A program made the translations under genes and the position numbers. From Bacillus sp. FJAT-28004 (GTDB taxonomy: Bacteria; Bacillota; Bacilli; Paenibacillales; Paenibacillaceae), in the NCBI RefSeq assembly GCF_001280845.1, contig NZ_LGHP01000002.1:899439-963438 (forward strand): a stretch of 64,000 bases of DNA. The letters run 5' to 3'. This document shows positions 53,102 through 61,352 of the stretch, in pieces. The notes beneath the pieces were generated by a model, which was not told where the DNA came from, made no database searches, and saw only the letters and a list, made by a program, of their open reading frames with translations. Numbering within the stretch: the first letter of the stretch is position 1; every line of letters begins with the position of its first letter.

Positions 53102-54364
53102 ATGAGTACACAAATGGATATGAGTTTGGTTGATCTTCGGCAGACGGTTGAGCGCTTGGCACTTAGCACGCCAGTCACCGATATGCATACGCATTTATAT
53201 GCGCCTGAATTCGGAAGTTTGCTTTTATGGGGCATTGATGAATTACTAACCTATCATTATTTGATTTCGGAGAGTTTCAGGTGGTCGGAGGAAGAGTACG
53301 ACCACTTCTGGTCTATGACTAAGCGGGAGCAAGCGGATTGGATATGGAAATTGCTTTTCCTTGACCATTCGCCGGTAAGCGAGGCAGCTACAGGATTTAT
53401 AACGATTCTCAAACGGCTTGGACTGGACGTATCCTCTCGTAACCTTGACGATTACCGCCTAGCGCTTGAAAAACGTACGGTGCATGAACAGGTCGATACG
53501 GTCATGCAAATCGCGGGAATCGAGAAAATCGTGATGACTAACGACCCGTTCGATCCCGTAGAACGTCCTGTCTGGCAATCAGGGAAAGGTAAAACGGATC
53601 CACGGTTTTATGCAGCGCTTCGCGTGGATGCACTGCTCAATGATTGGCCTCATGCTGTGAGCGAGCTTCAAGGTCTAGGTTATGATGTACAGGCGGAGTG
53701 GACGGAACGGACGAAAGAGGAGACCCGCCGTTTTCTATCCGAATGGATCACTCGCATGGATGCGCTCTACCTTGCCGTGTCCATGCCGGGCGATTTCACA
53801 TATCCAGCCGATGATCATCGGAGCAAAATGATTGATGAGGTTATGATTCCGGTATGCCAAGAGCAAGACATTCCGTTTGCGCTGATGATTGGCGTTCGGA
53901 GAAAAGTAAATCCTTCGCTCGGATTGGCAGGAGATATGAGTATGCAGTCCGACGTGTCGGCCGTGGAAGCGTTGTGCCGCCGATACCCGGAGCAGAAGTT
54001 TCTTATTACGATGCTGGCAAGAGAAAACCAGCATGAGCTGACGGTGCTTGCCCGCAAGTTCCGTAATCTGATGATTTTCGGCTGCTGGTGGTTTCTTCAC
54101 ATCGAGTCGATGGTCGAAGAAATGACGCGGTTCCGCTTAGAGCTTCTTGGGACATCGATGATTCCGCAGCACTCTGACTGCCGCGTCTTCGAGCAGCTGA
54201 TCTATAAATGGGAGCATTCCAGAAGAATTATCGGGAACGTGCTGGCGGACAAATACGAGAAGCTGCATCACAGCGGCTGGACCGTTACGGAAGAAGAAAT
54301 ACAGAGAGATTTAGATGATATGTTGAACCGGAATTTTTGGCGCTTTCTTGGCAAGGAGCAATAA
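53102..54364 (+). CDS. Uronate isomerase-like protein (amidohydrolase fold)
   Basis: A 420-aa metal-dependent TIM-barrel protein that resembles glucuronate isomerase-like members of the amidohydrolase superfamily. The N-terminal metal motif is VTDMHTHLYAPEFG (His-X-His). Then come DELLTYHYLISESFRW and DPFDPVERPVW, with a second His/Asp-bearing region late (TSMIPQHSDCRVFEQLIYKW). It is shorter than classical UxaC (about 470 aa), so it is a divergent branch. ATG 53102 is eight bases after AAAGGGG. Translation follows gnd in the same operon. Conversion of D-glucuronate to D-fructuronate would complete the pathway encoded around it; that role is inferred. Confidence 0.65.
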   Translation: MSTQMDMSLVDLRQTVERLALSTPVTDMHTHLYAPEFGSLLLWGIDELLTYHYLISESFRWSEEEYDHFWSMTKREQADWIWKLLFLDHSPVSEAATGFITILKRLGLDVSSRNLDDYRLALEKRTVHEQVDTVMQIAGIEKIVMTNDPFDPVERPVWQSGKGKTDPRFYAALRVDALLNDWPHAVSELQGLGYDVQAEWTERTKEETRRFLSEWITRMDALYLAVSMPGDFTYPADDHRSKMIDEVMIPVCQEQDIPFALMIGVRRKVNPSLGLAGDMSMQSDVSAVEALCRRYPEQKFLITMLARENQHELTVLARKFRNLMIFGCWWFLHIESMVEEMTRFRLELLGTSMIPQHSDCRVFEQLIYKWEHSRRIIGNVLADKYEKLHHSGWTVTEEEIQRDLDDMLNRNFWRFLGKEQ

Positions 54365-54393
54365 CTGTAAAAGGTTGGATTGATATTCGAACG

Positions 54394-54414
54394 GGCGCAG
54401 CCGATGGCTGCGCC
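54394..54414 (+). terminator. Hairpin after the uronate isomerase-like gene
   Basis: GGCGCAGCC, loop GAT, GGCTGCGCC, then TTCTAT. The stem is perfect and GC-rich; the T-run is short. Confidence 0.75.
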
Positions 54415-54473
54415 TTCTATATGTATAGCTGTTCAGAGTTGAACAGAATCATAACCGACCAAAAAGACGTTTA

Positions 54474-54555
54474 TTGCGCAAATTTTTTTCAAAATAGAAA
54501 AAATATTGCCCTGTGTTTGAACTTCGTGCTCCCTATAATCAAATCATAGACGAAC
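54474..54555 (+). promoter_or_regulatory. Promoter region of binding protein 1, copy A of a duplicated element
   Basis: TTGCGCAAATT, TCAAAATAGAAAAA, TATTGCCCTGT, then CTCCCTATAATCAAA and CATAGACGAAC. TATAAT at 54533-54538 is a consensus -10, but no -35 box lies 16-18 bases upstream, as in activator-dependent promoters. The same order of blocks occurs at 56191-56274. Confidence 0.72.
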
Positions 54556-54582
54556 CGCAATCAGACAGCTGCCCATTTTGTT

Positions 54583-54596
54583 TGAAAGCGCTTTAA
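54583..54596 (+). promoter_or_regulatory. cre-like site before binding protein 1
   Basis: TGAAAGCGCTTTAA, with the palindromic core AAAGCGCTTT, matches the CcpA consensus TGWAANCGNTNWCA with one mismatch. It lies about 45 bases after the -10 box, a typical roadblock position. Confidence 0.65.
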
Positions 54597-54718
54597 AGGT
54601 TTTGTGTCTATAATCCTACCTCTGTTGATCATCTTCATCATGGCCAAAAACAAGTGAATGCCAGCAAGGTCATGGGAAGTGTCAAAAAATAGATCAATTC
54701 AATTAAGGGGGAAGTTGA

Positions 54719-56068
54719 ATGATTAAGAAATGGATGAAGGGCTCTGCAATTGTTTTCACGACTGCGGCAATGCTTCTGACAGGCTGTTCCTCATCAACTG
54801 GAACAAAAGACACAAACGCCGTAAGCAATGAGGGGAGCAAAACGGACCCCGTCACGATTAAGGTTCGTACGTGGTACAACCTTGAAAACGAGAAATTCGA
54901 TGTAGTGAAGAGGGAATTCGAGAAACAGTATCCAAACATCAAAGTTGATTTCATATCCGCGGGGGATAACAATTCTAACGAACACGTGAAAAAAGTGGAT
55001 TTGGCCGCAGCTTCAGACGAGGACATGGACGTCATCATGTTCTCCTCACCCGCTCATTATGTACAGCGGATCGAAGTTGGGATGTTAGAGCCGCTTGATG
55101 ATTATTTGAACAAAGAGGAGATCGAATTTGACGACGAATATGCCGTCAATACGCAAGTGAATGACAAGTATTATGGTCTGCCAGGAAAATCAGTGAATTT
55201 CTTCGTAGCTATCAACGAAGACCATTTGAAGGAAGCTGGGCTGCCGCTTCCGACGGATTGGACTTGGGACGAATATCTGGAATATGCCAAGAAAATGACC
55301 AAACAGGATGGCGAGAAAAAACACTATGGCACCTACTTCCATACCTGGACTAATCCGTTTGCGATGCTCGGATTAGTTAGCAATACAGAAAACGGCTACT
55401 TGGTCACAGATGATAACAAATCTGCGAACATTATGAATCCGGCTATGCGTAAGTCGCTGGAAATTCGCTTGCAAGCAGAGAAGGATAAATCGGCGACGCC
55501 TTACGCCGAGGTGCTTAGCCAAAAGATGAACTATCGTCCGCAATATTTCACGCAAGCTGCAAGTATGATAGCGACAGGCACGTTCTTTATTCCCGAAGTA
55601 GGTGGAACGGAAAAAGTGCCTGCTACGTTCAAAACGGTTTTCGCACCGTATCCGAAAGTAAATAAAGAAGACCCTATGAATGCAACGATCTCATCTGATT
55701 ATGTCACCATGTACAGCAAGTCGAAGCATAAAGAGGAAGCCTATACGTTCATCCGCTGGTTTACCACGGAAGGGCTTATGGTTCAGGGGCGAAATATTCC
55801 ATCCTGGAAAAAGGCTAATATGGAAGAAGTGCTGGATAAGATCATTGCTGCGACAGCTAACCCTGAAATGATTGACAAGGAATCCGTGTTGAACTTTTTG
55901 AAAAATAGCGTGATGATCCCAGCGAAAAACCCGCCAGCTTATTCGGCGGAAGTTGAAAAAGTGATGCAAGAAGAGTTTGATCGCATGATGCTTCAAGGAC
56001 AGGATATCGATAAGACAATGAATGCAGCACAAGAAAGAATTCAAAAGGTGATTGATTCCAACCAATAA
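54719..56068 (+). CDS. Extracellular solute-binding lipoprotein, copy 1 (sugar ABC transporter)
   Basis: Family 1 solute-binding protein, 449 aa. The signal peptide ends in lipobox LLTGCSSS, anchoring the protein at the membrane face. The mature part shows the usual two-lobed fold: VTIKVRTWYNLENEKFDVVK, EDMDVIMFSSPAHYVQRIEV, YGLPGKSVNFFVAINEDHLK and PTDWTWDEYLEYAKKMTKQD. A second, very similar gene of exactly the same length follows at 58096. AAGGGGGAAG precedes the ATG. It delivers sugar to the two permeases that follow. A duplicated promoter element lies both before it and after it. Confidence 0.92.
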   Translation: MIKKWMKGSAIVFTTAAMLLTGCSSSTGTKDTNAVSNEGSKTDPVTIKVRTWYNLENEKFDVVKREFEKQYPNIKVDFISAGDNNSNEHVKKVDLAAASDEDMDVIMFSSPAHYVQRIEVGMLEPLDDYLNKEEIEFDDEYAVNTQVNDKYYGLPGKSVNFFVAINEDHLKEAGLPLPTDWTWDEYLEYAKKMTKQDGEKKHYGTYFHTWTNPFAMLGLVSNTENGYLVTDDNKSANIMNPAMRKSLEIRLQAEKDKSATPYAEVLSQKMNYRPQYFTQAASMIATGTFFIPEVGGTEKVPATFKTVFAPYPKVNKEDPMNATISSDYVTMYSKSKHKEEAYTFIRWFTTEGLMVQGRNIPSWKKANMEEVLDKIIAATANPEMIDKESVLNFLKNSVMIPAKNPPAYSAEVEKVMQEEFDRMMLQGQDIDKTMNAAQERIQKVIDSNQ

Positions 56069-56109
56069 CCGATTGATTTCATCTAGTCGAATATAGAAGA
56101 TGCCAGGGG

Positions 56110-56161
56110 CGAAAAGGTGATTCTTACCGCGTGATGCAGGGAATGGCCTTTTCGTTCTTTT
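56110..56161 (+). terminator. Intrinsic terminator between binding protein 1 and the permeases
   Basis: CGAAAAGG and CCTTTTCG pair across a 29-base loop, followed by TTCTTTT. It separates binding protein 1 from the permease genes, which have their own promoter copy. Confidence 0.65.
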
Positions 56162-56190
56162 AGAAATGACTTATCGACAAGCTGTCGAAT

Positions 56191-56274
56191 TTTGCGCAAA
56201 TTATTTCTCAAAGAGAAAAATTATTGCCCTGTATTCGAATGTAGTCCTCCCTATAATGAAACCATAGACGAACA
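56191..56274 (+). promoter_or_regulatory. Promoter region of the permease genes, copy B of the duplicated element
   Basis: TTTGCGCAAATT, TCTCAAAGAGAAAAA, TTATTGCCCTGTATTCGAA, CTCCCTATAATGAAA and CATAGACGAAC match copy A at 54474 block for block. TATAAT is at 56251-56256. The cre-like site found after copy A is missing here. The conserved blocks upstream of -10 are the likely binding site of the YesN-type regulator at 61345. Confidence 0.72.
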
Positions 56275-56290
56275 ACATGAGGTGATCAAA

Positions 56291-57229
56291 TTGGAACAAG
56301 TGCTGCATGAAACCGGAACCGCGAGAAACAAGGTTCCACTAAAAAAACGAAAGAAATTTTTGCAGGACACGTTAGCCGGGTATTTGTTTATCGCGCCAAT
56401 GCTAATTACGGCCACTGTGCTCACGATCATTCCGATTATACTATCCGGGATAATCAGTTTTACCGATTGGAACTTTATTGCGGGCTTAAGCAATATCAAA
56501 TTTATTGGATTAGATAACTATACAAAAATGGCTTCGGATGAAAATTTTATCCGGTCATTAACCAACAATTTTGTTTTGATTCTAGTGATACCCGTCTCCT
56601 TATTCATCTCATTAGCTCTGGCGGTGCTCATCAATAAAGCAACTTACTTTAAAAGTGTTTTTAAAGTCATTTATTTCATGCCTTTTATATCTAGCTTTGT
56701 TGCCGTAGCCGTTCTGTGGCGGGTTTTATTCCATCCAAGCAGCGGACCCATAAACGGATTCCTGATGTCGCTTGGAATTGATCATCCGCCGGCTTGGCTG
56801 GCAGATCCGAACTTTGCTCTTATATCCGTCATGATTATTATGGTGTGGGCGGGGATAGGTTTTGAAATGATTATCTTCATGGCCGGACTGCAAAACATTC
56901 CGGTAGACCTGTATGAAGCAGCTGACATCGATGGGGCTACGAAAATTCGGCAATTTTTCACAGTTACGATACCTCTTTTATCGCCAACGACATTCTTCCT
57001 GCTCATTACCGGCATTGTCGGTTCCTTTAAAGTGTTTGATCTGATTATGATCTTAACGAATGGCGGGCCTGCGGGATCGACGTCCGTTATCGTGTTCTAC
57101 TTATATGAAGTCGCTTTCATTCAATTGAAATCCGGCTATGCGTCGGCGATTGGCATCGCACTTCTTCTCTTAATTCTGGCAATCACCGTCGTGCAATGGA
57201 TCGGCCAGAAGAAATGGGTAAATTACTAG
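56291..57229 (+). CDS. Sugar ABC transporter permease (MalF type)
   Basis: CUT1 permease, 312 aa from TTG 56291, which follows GAGGTGATC. A longer frame reaches back to 56192, but it reads through the promoter element and its -10 box, so it is not coding there. Six hydrophobic segments begin at LAGYLFIAPMLITATVLTII. The EAA loop is DLYEAADIDGATKIRQFFTV, followed by TIPLLSP. It pairs with the MalG-type gene ten bases downstream. Confidence 0.9.
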   Translation: MEQVLHETGTARNKVPLKKRKKFLQDTLAGYLFIAPMLITATVLTIIPIILSGIISFTDWNFIAGLSNIKFIGLDNYTKMASDENFIRSLTNNFVLILVIPVSLFISLALAVLINKATYFKSVFKVIYFMPFISSFVAVAVLWRVLFHPSSGPINGFLMSLGIDHPPAWLADPNFALISVMIIMVWAGIGFEMIIFMAGLQNIPVDLYEAADIDGATKIRQFFTVTIPLLSPTTFFLLITGIVGSFKVFDLIMILTNGGPAGSTSVIVFYLYEVAFIQLKSGYASAIGIALLLLILAITVVQWIGQKKWVNY

Positions 57230-57239
57230 GGGGATTCCT

Positions 57240-58070
57240 ATGAGCTCGTTACGTGTTAGCCGTATAATCATTACTTTATTAATGAGTGCCGGAGGAATCA
57301 TGTTCGTCATGCCATTCCTGTGGATGCTCTCCGCTTCCTTCAAGCCGGAGCTTGATGTGCTATCGTATCCTATTCAATGGATTCCGAAAAATTGGAATAT
57401 TGTTGAAAATTACCGGGAAGTTTGGTTTGGTGCGCTGCCTTTTAGTTTGTACTATTGGAACACGATCAAGATTACCCTACTGACAACCGTATTTTCTCTA
57501 ACCATATCAGCAATGGCTGCTTACGGATTTTCAAAAATTTCATTCAAGGGGCGCGATTTGCTGTTCATCGTTATTCTCGCGACATTCATGATTCCGAGTC
57601 AAGCGATCTTAGTGCCACAATTTATTATGTACCGTTGGTTAGGCCTATTTGACAGTCATACCGGCTTAGTATTATTAAGTGGTTCCTCCGTGATCGGGAC
57701 TTTCCTGCTTAGACAATTTTATATGAGTATTCATAACGAAATTATCGAGTCGGCGCGCATAGACGGTGCCAACCATTGGACCATCTTTGTTCGAATTACG
57801 CTACCGTTAGTAAAATCTGCTTTGGCTACCGTAATGATTCTGCGTTTTATATGGACATGGAACGATTATCAGAATCCGTTGATTTTCCTGCGGTCAGATC
57901 ATTTGTTTACGCTTCAGTTAGGGATGACGAAGTTTTCCGACGTGAATGGAGAGTTTTATTCGCTCATGATGGCAGGTGCCGTATCTGCAATCCTACCATT
58001 GCTGATCATCTTCATCTTCGGTCAAAAACATGTTATAGAGGGTGTGGCTTCAGGCAGCGTCAAAGGATAG
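57240..58070 (+). CDS. Carbohydrate ABC transporter permease (MalG type)
   Basis: CUT1 permease, 276 aa, normal length, six membrane segments. It begins IIITLLMSAGGIMFVMPFLW and the EAA-loop equivalent is EIIESARIDGANHWTIFVRI, followed by TLPLVKSA. AGGGGGATTCCT precedes the ATG. It lies 25 bases before binding protein copy 2. No ATPase is encoded in the cluster; an MsmX-like ATPase elsewhere is expected. Confidence 0.92.
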   Translation: MSSLRVSRIIITLLMSAGGIMFVMPFLWMLSASFKPELDVLSYPIQWIPKNWNIVENYREVWFGALPFSLYYWNTIKITLLTTVFSLTISAMAAYGFSKISFKGRDLLFIVILATFMIPSQAILVPQFIMYRWLGLFDSHTGLVLLSGSSVIGTFLLRQFYMSIHNEIIESARIDGANHWTIFVRITLPLVKSALATVMILRFIWTWNDYQNPLIFLRSDHLFTLQLGMTKFSDVNGEFYSLMMAGAVSAILPLLIIFIFGQKHVIEGVASGSVKG

Positions 58071-58095
58071 AAAAGAGAAACCAGGGGGAAACGAC

Positions 58096-59445
58096 ATGAT
58101 TAAGAAATGGATGACGAGTTCGACCATCGTATTTATCGCTGCGGTATTATTTTTGGCAGGCTGTTCCTCATCAACGGGAACGAAAGAAACAAATGCCGGG
58201 ACCGATAAAGACAAGAATGCAAAACAGGTCACGATTAAGGTTCACACCTGGTACAATCTAAAAGCTGAAAAATTCGATATCGTGAAGCAGGCGTTCGAGA
58301 AACAGTACCCGAACATCAAAGTCGAATTCGTATCGGCAGGAGATAACAATGCCACCGAACAAGTGAAAAAAGTCGATTTGGCCGCAGCTTCGGGTGAAGA
58401 CATGGACGTCATCATGTTCTCACAACCTTCTTTTTACGTGCAGCGGGTCGAGCTCGGCATGATCGAGCCGCTTGATGATTATTTGAACAAAGAGGGAATC
58501 AAATTTGAGGATGAATACAGTGTCAATACGCAAGAGAACGGCAGAATCTACGGTCTGCCAGGAAAATCGGTAAATTTGCTCGTTGCGATTAACGAAGACC
58601 ATCTTAAGGAAGCTGGGCTGCCGATTCCGACAGATTGGACGTGGGACGAGTATCTCGACTATGCCAAGAAAATGACAAAACTCGGCGACGGGAAAAAAAG
58701 GTATGGAACGTATTTCCATAGCTGGACTAATCCGTATGCCATGATTGGACTCGTGAACCAACCCCAAAACGCCTACCTTGTCACGGACGATGGCAAATCG
58801 GCCAATATTATGAATCCGAATATGCTTAAATCGCTGGAAGTGCGTTTGCAAGCAGAGAAGGACAAATCGGCAACCCCTTACACCGAGGTGGTTAGCCAAA
58901 AGCTGAACTATCGTCCGCAGTATTTCAATGAAGACGCGAGTATGATCATGACAGGAACGTTCTTCCTTCCCGAGACTGGGGGCACAGAAAAAGTGCCGGC
59001 TACGTTCAAAACGGTATTTGCGCCATATCCAAAAGTAAATAAAGAAGATCCGATCACGACTTCCGTATCAGCAGATATATTGACGATGTACAGTAAGTCC
59101 AAGCATAAAGAGGAAGCGTATACGTTCATCCGTTGGTTTACAACAAATGGGCTCGTGGAGCAGGGCAGAAATATTCCATCCTGGAAAAAAGCCAATATGG
59201 AAGATGTTTTAGATAAAATTATCGCTGCAACGTCTAGCCCTGAAATGATTGACAAGGAATCGGCGTTGAACTTTTTGAAAAACAGCGTGATGGTACCCGT
59301 CGTAAATCCACCAGCCTACTCAGCTGAAGTAGAGAAAATGATGCAGGAAGAATTCGATAAAATGATGCTTCAAGGCCAAGACATCGAAAAAACGATGAAT
59401 TCGGCGCAGGGGAGAATTCAAAAACTGATTGATTCGAATCAATAA
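58096..59445 (+). CDS. Extracellular solute-binding lipoprotein, copy 2
   Basis: Second family 1 binding protein, also 449 aa and colinear with the copy at 54719. The N-terminus MIKKWM, the mature start GCSSSTGTK and long internal stretches are the same. Differences cluster in surface positions and in parts of the binding cleft region (FYVQRVELGMIEPL, QENGRIYGLPGKSVNLLV). ATG 58096 lies after CCAGGGGGAAACGAC; an earlier frame start lies inside the permease gene. Retention of both copies with separate promoters suggests slightly different ligands or dose adjustment. Confidence 0.92.
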   Translation: MIKKWMTSSTIVFIAAVLFLAGCSSSTGTKETNAGTDKDKNAKQVTIKVHTWYNLKAEKFDIVKQAFEKQYPNIKVEFVSAGDNNATEQVKKVDLAAASGEDMDVIMFSQPSFYVQRVELGMIEPLDDYLNKEGIKFEDEYSVNTQENGRIYGLPGKSVNLLVAINEDHLKEAGLPIPTDWTWDEYLDYAKKMTKLGDGKKRYGTYFHSWTNPYAMIGLVNQPQNAYLVTDDGKSANIMNPNMLKSLEVRLQAEKDKSATPYTEVVSQKLNYRPQYFNEDASMIMTGTFFLPETGGTEKVPATFKTVFAPYPKVNKEDPITTSVSADILTMYSKSKHKEEAYTFIRWFTTNGLVEQGRNIPSWKKANMEDVLDKIIAATSSPEMIDKESALNFLKNSVMVPVVNPPAYSAEVEKMMQEEFDKMMLQGQDIEKTMNSAQGRIQKLIDSNQ

Positions 59446-59510
59446 TCGCTCCCATGTAAATATACAACCTAGAGGACATTTTATTGAAAGATAAAAGTGA
59501 ATAGTTAACT

Positions 59511-59545
59511 AAGCTGGAGCAGCCTTTACGGTGCTCTAGCTTTCG
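59511..59545 (+). terminator. Hairpin after binding protein 2
   Basis: AAGCTGGAGCA and TGCTCTAGCTT pair with one mismatch over a ten-base loop, followed by TCGTCAGTTT. It reduces read-through from the transporter genes into the kinase gene. Confidence 0.65.
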
Positions 59546-59573
59546 TCAGTTTATAGGGAAAGGAGAACGTGGA

Positions 59574-61352
59574 ATGAAAATCAACTTCTTGAGAAAGCTG
59601 TCGCTAAGACAAAAACTGATCGCGACATCCATGGCTTGTTTGATGGTTCCTACGCTTATTATGCTGTATAACACGAGCTTGTTTTCTCAACAAATCATTC
59701 GCGAACAAGCATTGAACAGCGCGAATCAGTCGTTAACAATTATTCAATACCAAATTCACGGCATTATCGAAGAAATGGTTGAAGTATCGAATAGAGTTCA
59801 ATTCAATGATGAGCTAAAGATGTTACTTCGAAGTCCGGAAGAACCGTTAAACACCATGTCAATTACAGCTCTGCTTGAACAGATGGCGAACGCCCGGCCA
59901 GATATCCGCCTCACTTTGCTCACAAAGGATGGACGTTATTACTCCAACTATTCGTATTACGAGTTTGATCCTGCCTCTTTCCGCAAGCTGCCATGGTTCG
60001 AGAGCTTATCTGGATTATCGCCGTTCGAAACGATGTATATGGGCGTACAACCCAATTATTTGAAATTTCAGGCCGAGGAAGATCCGTATGTGATCATGAC
60101 AGCACGCGCATTGACAGACTATTCCGCAGAGCCGTTCGCCTATTTAATTGTTAGCCGCTCGGAAAATACGGTTAGCGATATGATCGATAACCTGTCTGAA
60201 GACATCTATTTATTGGATCAGAATCAACGGATTCTGTCCTTCCGCGACGATCGTTATATCGGCAAAAATTTCAGCAGCCTGGTGTCGACAAGGACAGGCG
60301 CTTCACCTGAAATGATGAACATAGCAGGAGAAAATCAAATTTATGTATCGATGCCCGTACAATACGCCGATTGGTCATTGGTTAGCTTGGTCCCCTACGA
60401 GCAATTAACAGACAAAGTAAACCGGATATACCGATCAGGACTGCTGCTGCAAATCTTGTTTGCAACGGGTTTTCTGCTTTTCCTCACCTATTTACTCCGG
60501 AAATTTACCAAACCAATCAAAATTTTAGGTGATGTAGCGCTCAAGGTAGAGTCGGGTGATATGCAAATCCGATCTAATGTGAGGGCAGGGGATGAAGTAG
60601 GCCGACTTGGCAAATCTTTTGATCATATGCTTGACCGCATCTCGGAGATGATTGAACAAATAAAGTTGGAGCAAGAGCTTAAGAGACAAGCGGAGCTTGC
60701 GATGCTGCAGGTACAGATAAATCCGCATTTCTTATTTAATGTACTAAGTTCGATTCGATTAAAGCTGCTTCTCAAGGGTGATGATGAGAATGCCGAGCTG
60801 GTCGGATCGTTATCTTCGTTGCTGCGGGTTACTCTCTCCTCCCAGCAGGAGTTTGTTCCTTTACTGACCGAAATCGAAATAACCCAGCAGTATATGGAGT
60901 TGATGAACTTTTCTTTGCGGCATCAGATCGAGTCCACGATCGAAATCAATGCGGAGCTGCATATGGAAACCATTCCAAGATTTATTCTCCAGCCTATTAT
61001 CGAGAATTGCTATAAGCACGGTTTTTCAAGGCGAGGCGGTATCATTTCTATCCGTGTGGAAAAGATCGAAGAAGCCTTATACATCACGATTAAAGATAAT
61101 GGCGCCGGTATGAGCGTTGACACATTGGAACGCATAAATGTGGGGTTAAAGCGCAGTAAGCTGCAAATCATGGAGAGAAATGATCGAAACGAAGGAACCC
61201 TGGCGGGGATCGGGCTGACGAATGTGTATGATCGGCTAAAATTAATATATGGCGACTATTTTCAGATGATAATGGAAAGCGAATATCAAAAAGGGACGAC
61301 GGTTCTATTCATTTTCCCCGCTACCATAATGGAGGAAAACCAAAATGTATAA
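59574..61352 (+). CDS. Sensor histidine kinase, YesM type
   Basis: Membrane kinase, 592 aa. Transmembrane segments are at about residues 15-38 and 292-312, enclosing an extracellular dCache-like sensor domain of about 250 residues. A HAMP domain follows (KFTKPIKILGDVALKVESGD). The His_kinase domain holds the phosphorylated His in QINPHFLFNVLSSIRLK, and the ATPase domain has PIIENCYKHGF and IKDNGAGMS. This is the class paired with AraC-type response regulators next to CUT1 transporters. AAAGGAGAACGTGG precedes the ATG. It overlaps the regulator gene by eight bases. Confidence 0.92.
   Translation: MKINFLRKLSLRQKLIATSMACLMVPTLIMLYNTSLFSQQIIREQALNSANQSLTIIQYQIHGIIEEMVEVSNRVQFNDELKMLLRSPEEPLNTMSITALLEQMANARPDIRLTLLTKDGRYYSNYSYYEFDPASFRKLPWFESLSGLSPFETMYMGVQPNYLKFQAEEDPYVIMTARALTDYSAEPFAYLIVSRSENTVSDMIDNLSEDIYLLDQNQRILSFRDDRYIGKNFSSLVSTRTGASPEMMNIAGENQIYVSMPVQYADWSLVSLVPYEQLTDKVNRIYRSGLLLQILFATGFLLFLTYLLRKFTKPIKILGDVALKVESGDMQIRSNVRAGDEVGRLGKSFDHMLDRISEMIEQIKLEQELKRQAELAMLQVQINPHFLFNVLSSIRLKLLLKGDDENAELVGSLSSLLRVTLSSQQEFVPLLTEIEITQQYMELMNFSLRHQIESTIEINAELHMETIPRFILQPIIENCYKHGFSRRGGIISIRVEKIEEALYITIKDNGAGMSVDTLERINVGLKRSKLQIMERNDRNEGTLAGIGLTNVYDRLKLIYGDYFQMIMESEYQKGTTVLFIFPATIMEENQNV

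Noticed and set aside
56192-56290. Longer N-terminus of the MalF-type permease starting at 56192
   Set aside because: This stretch holds the duplicated promoter block with its TATAAT; a good ribosome binding site and TTG start lie after it.
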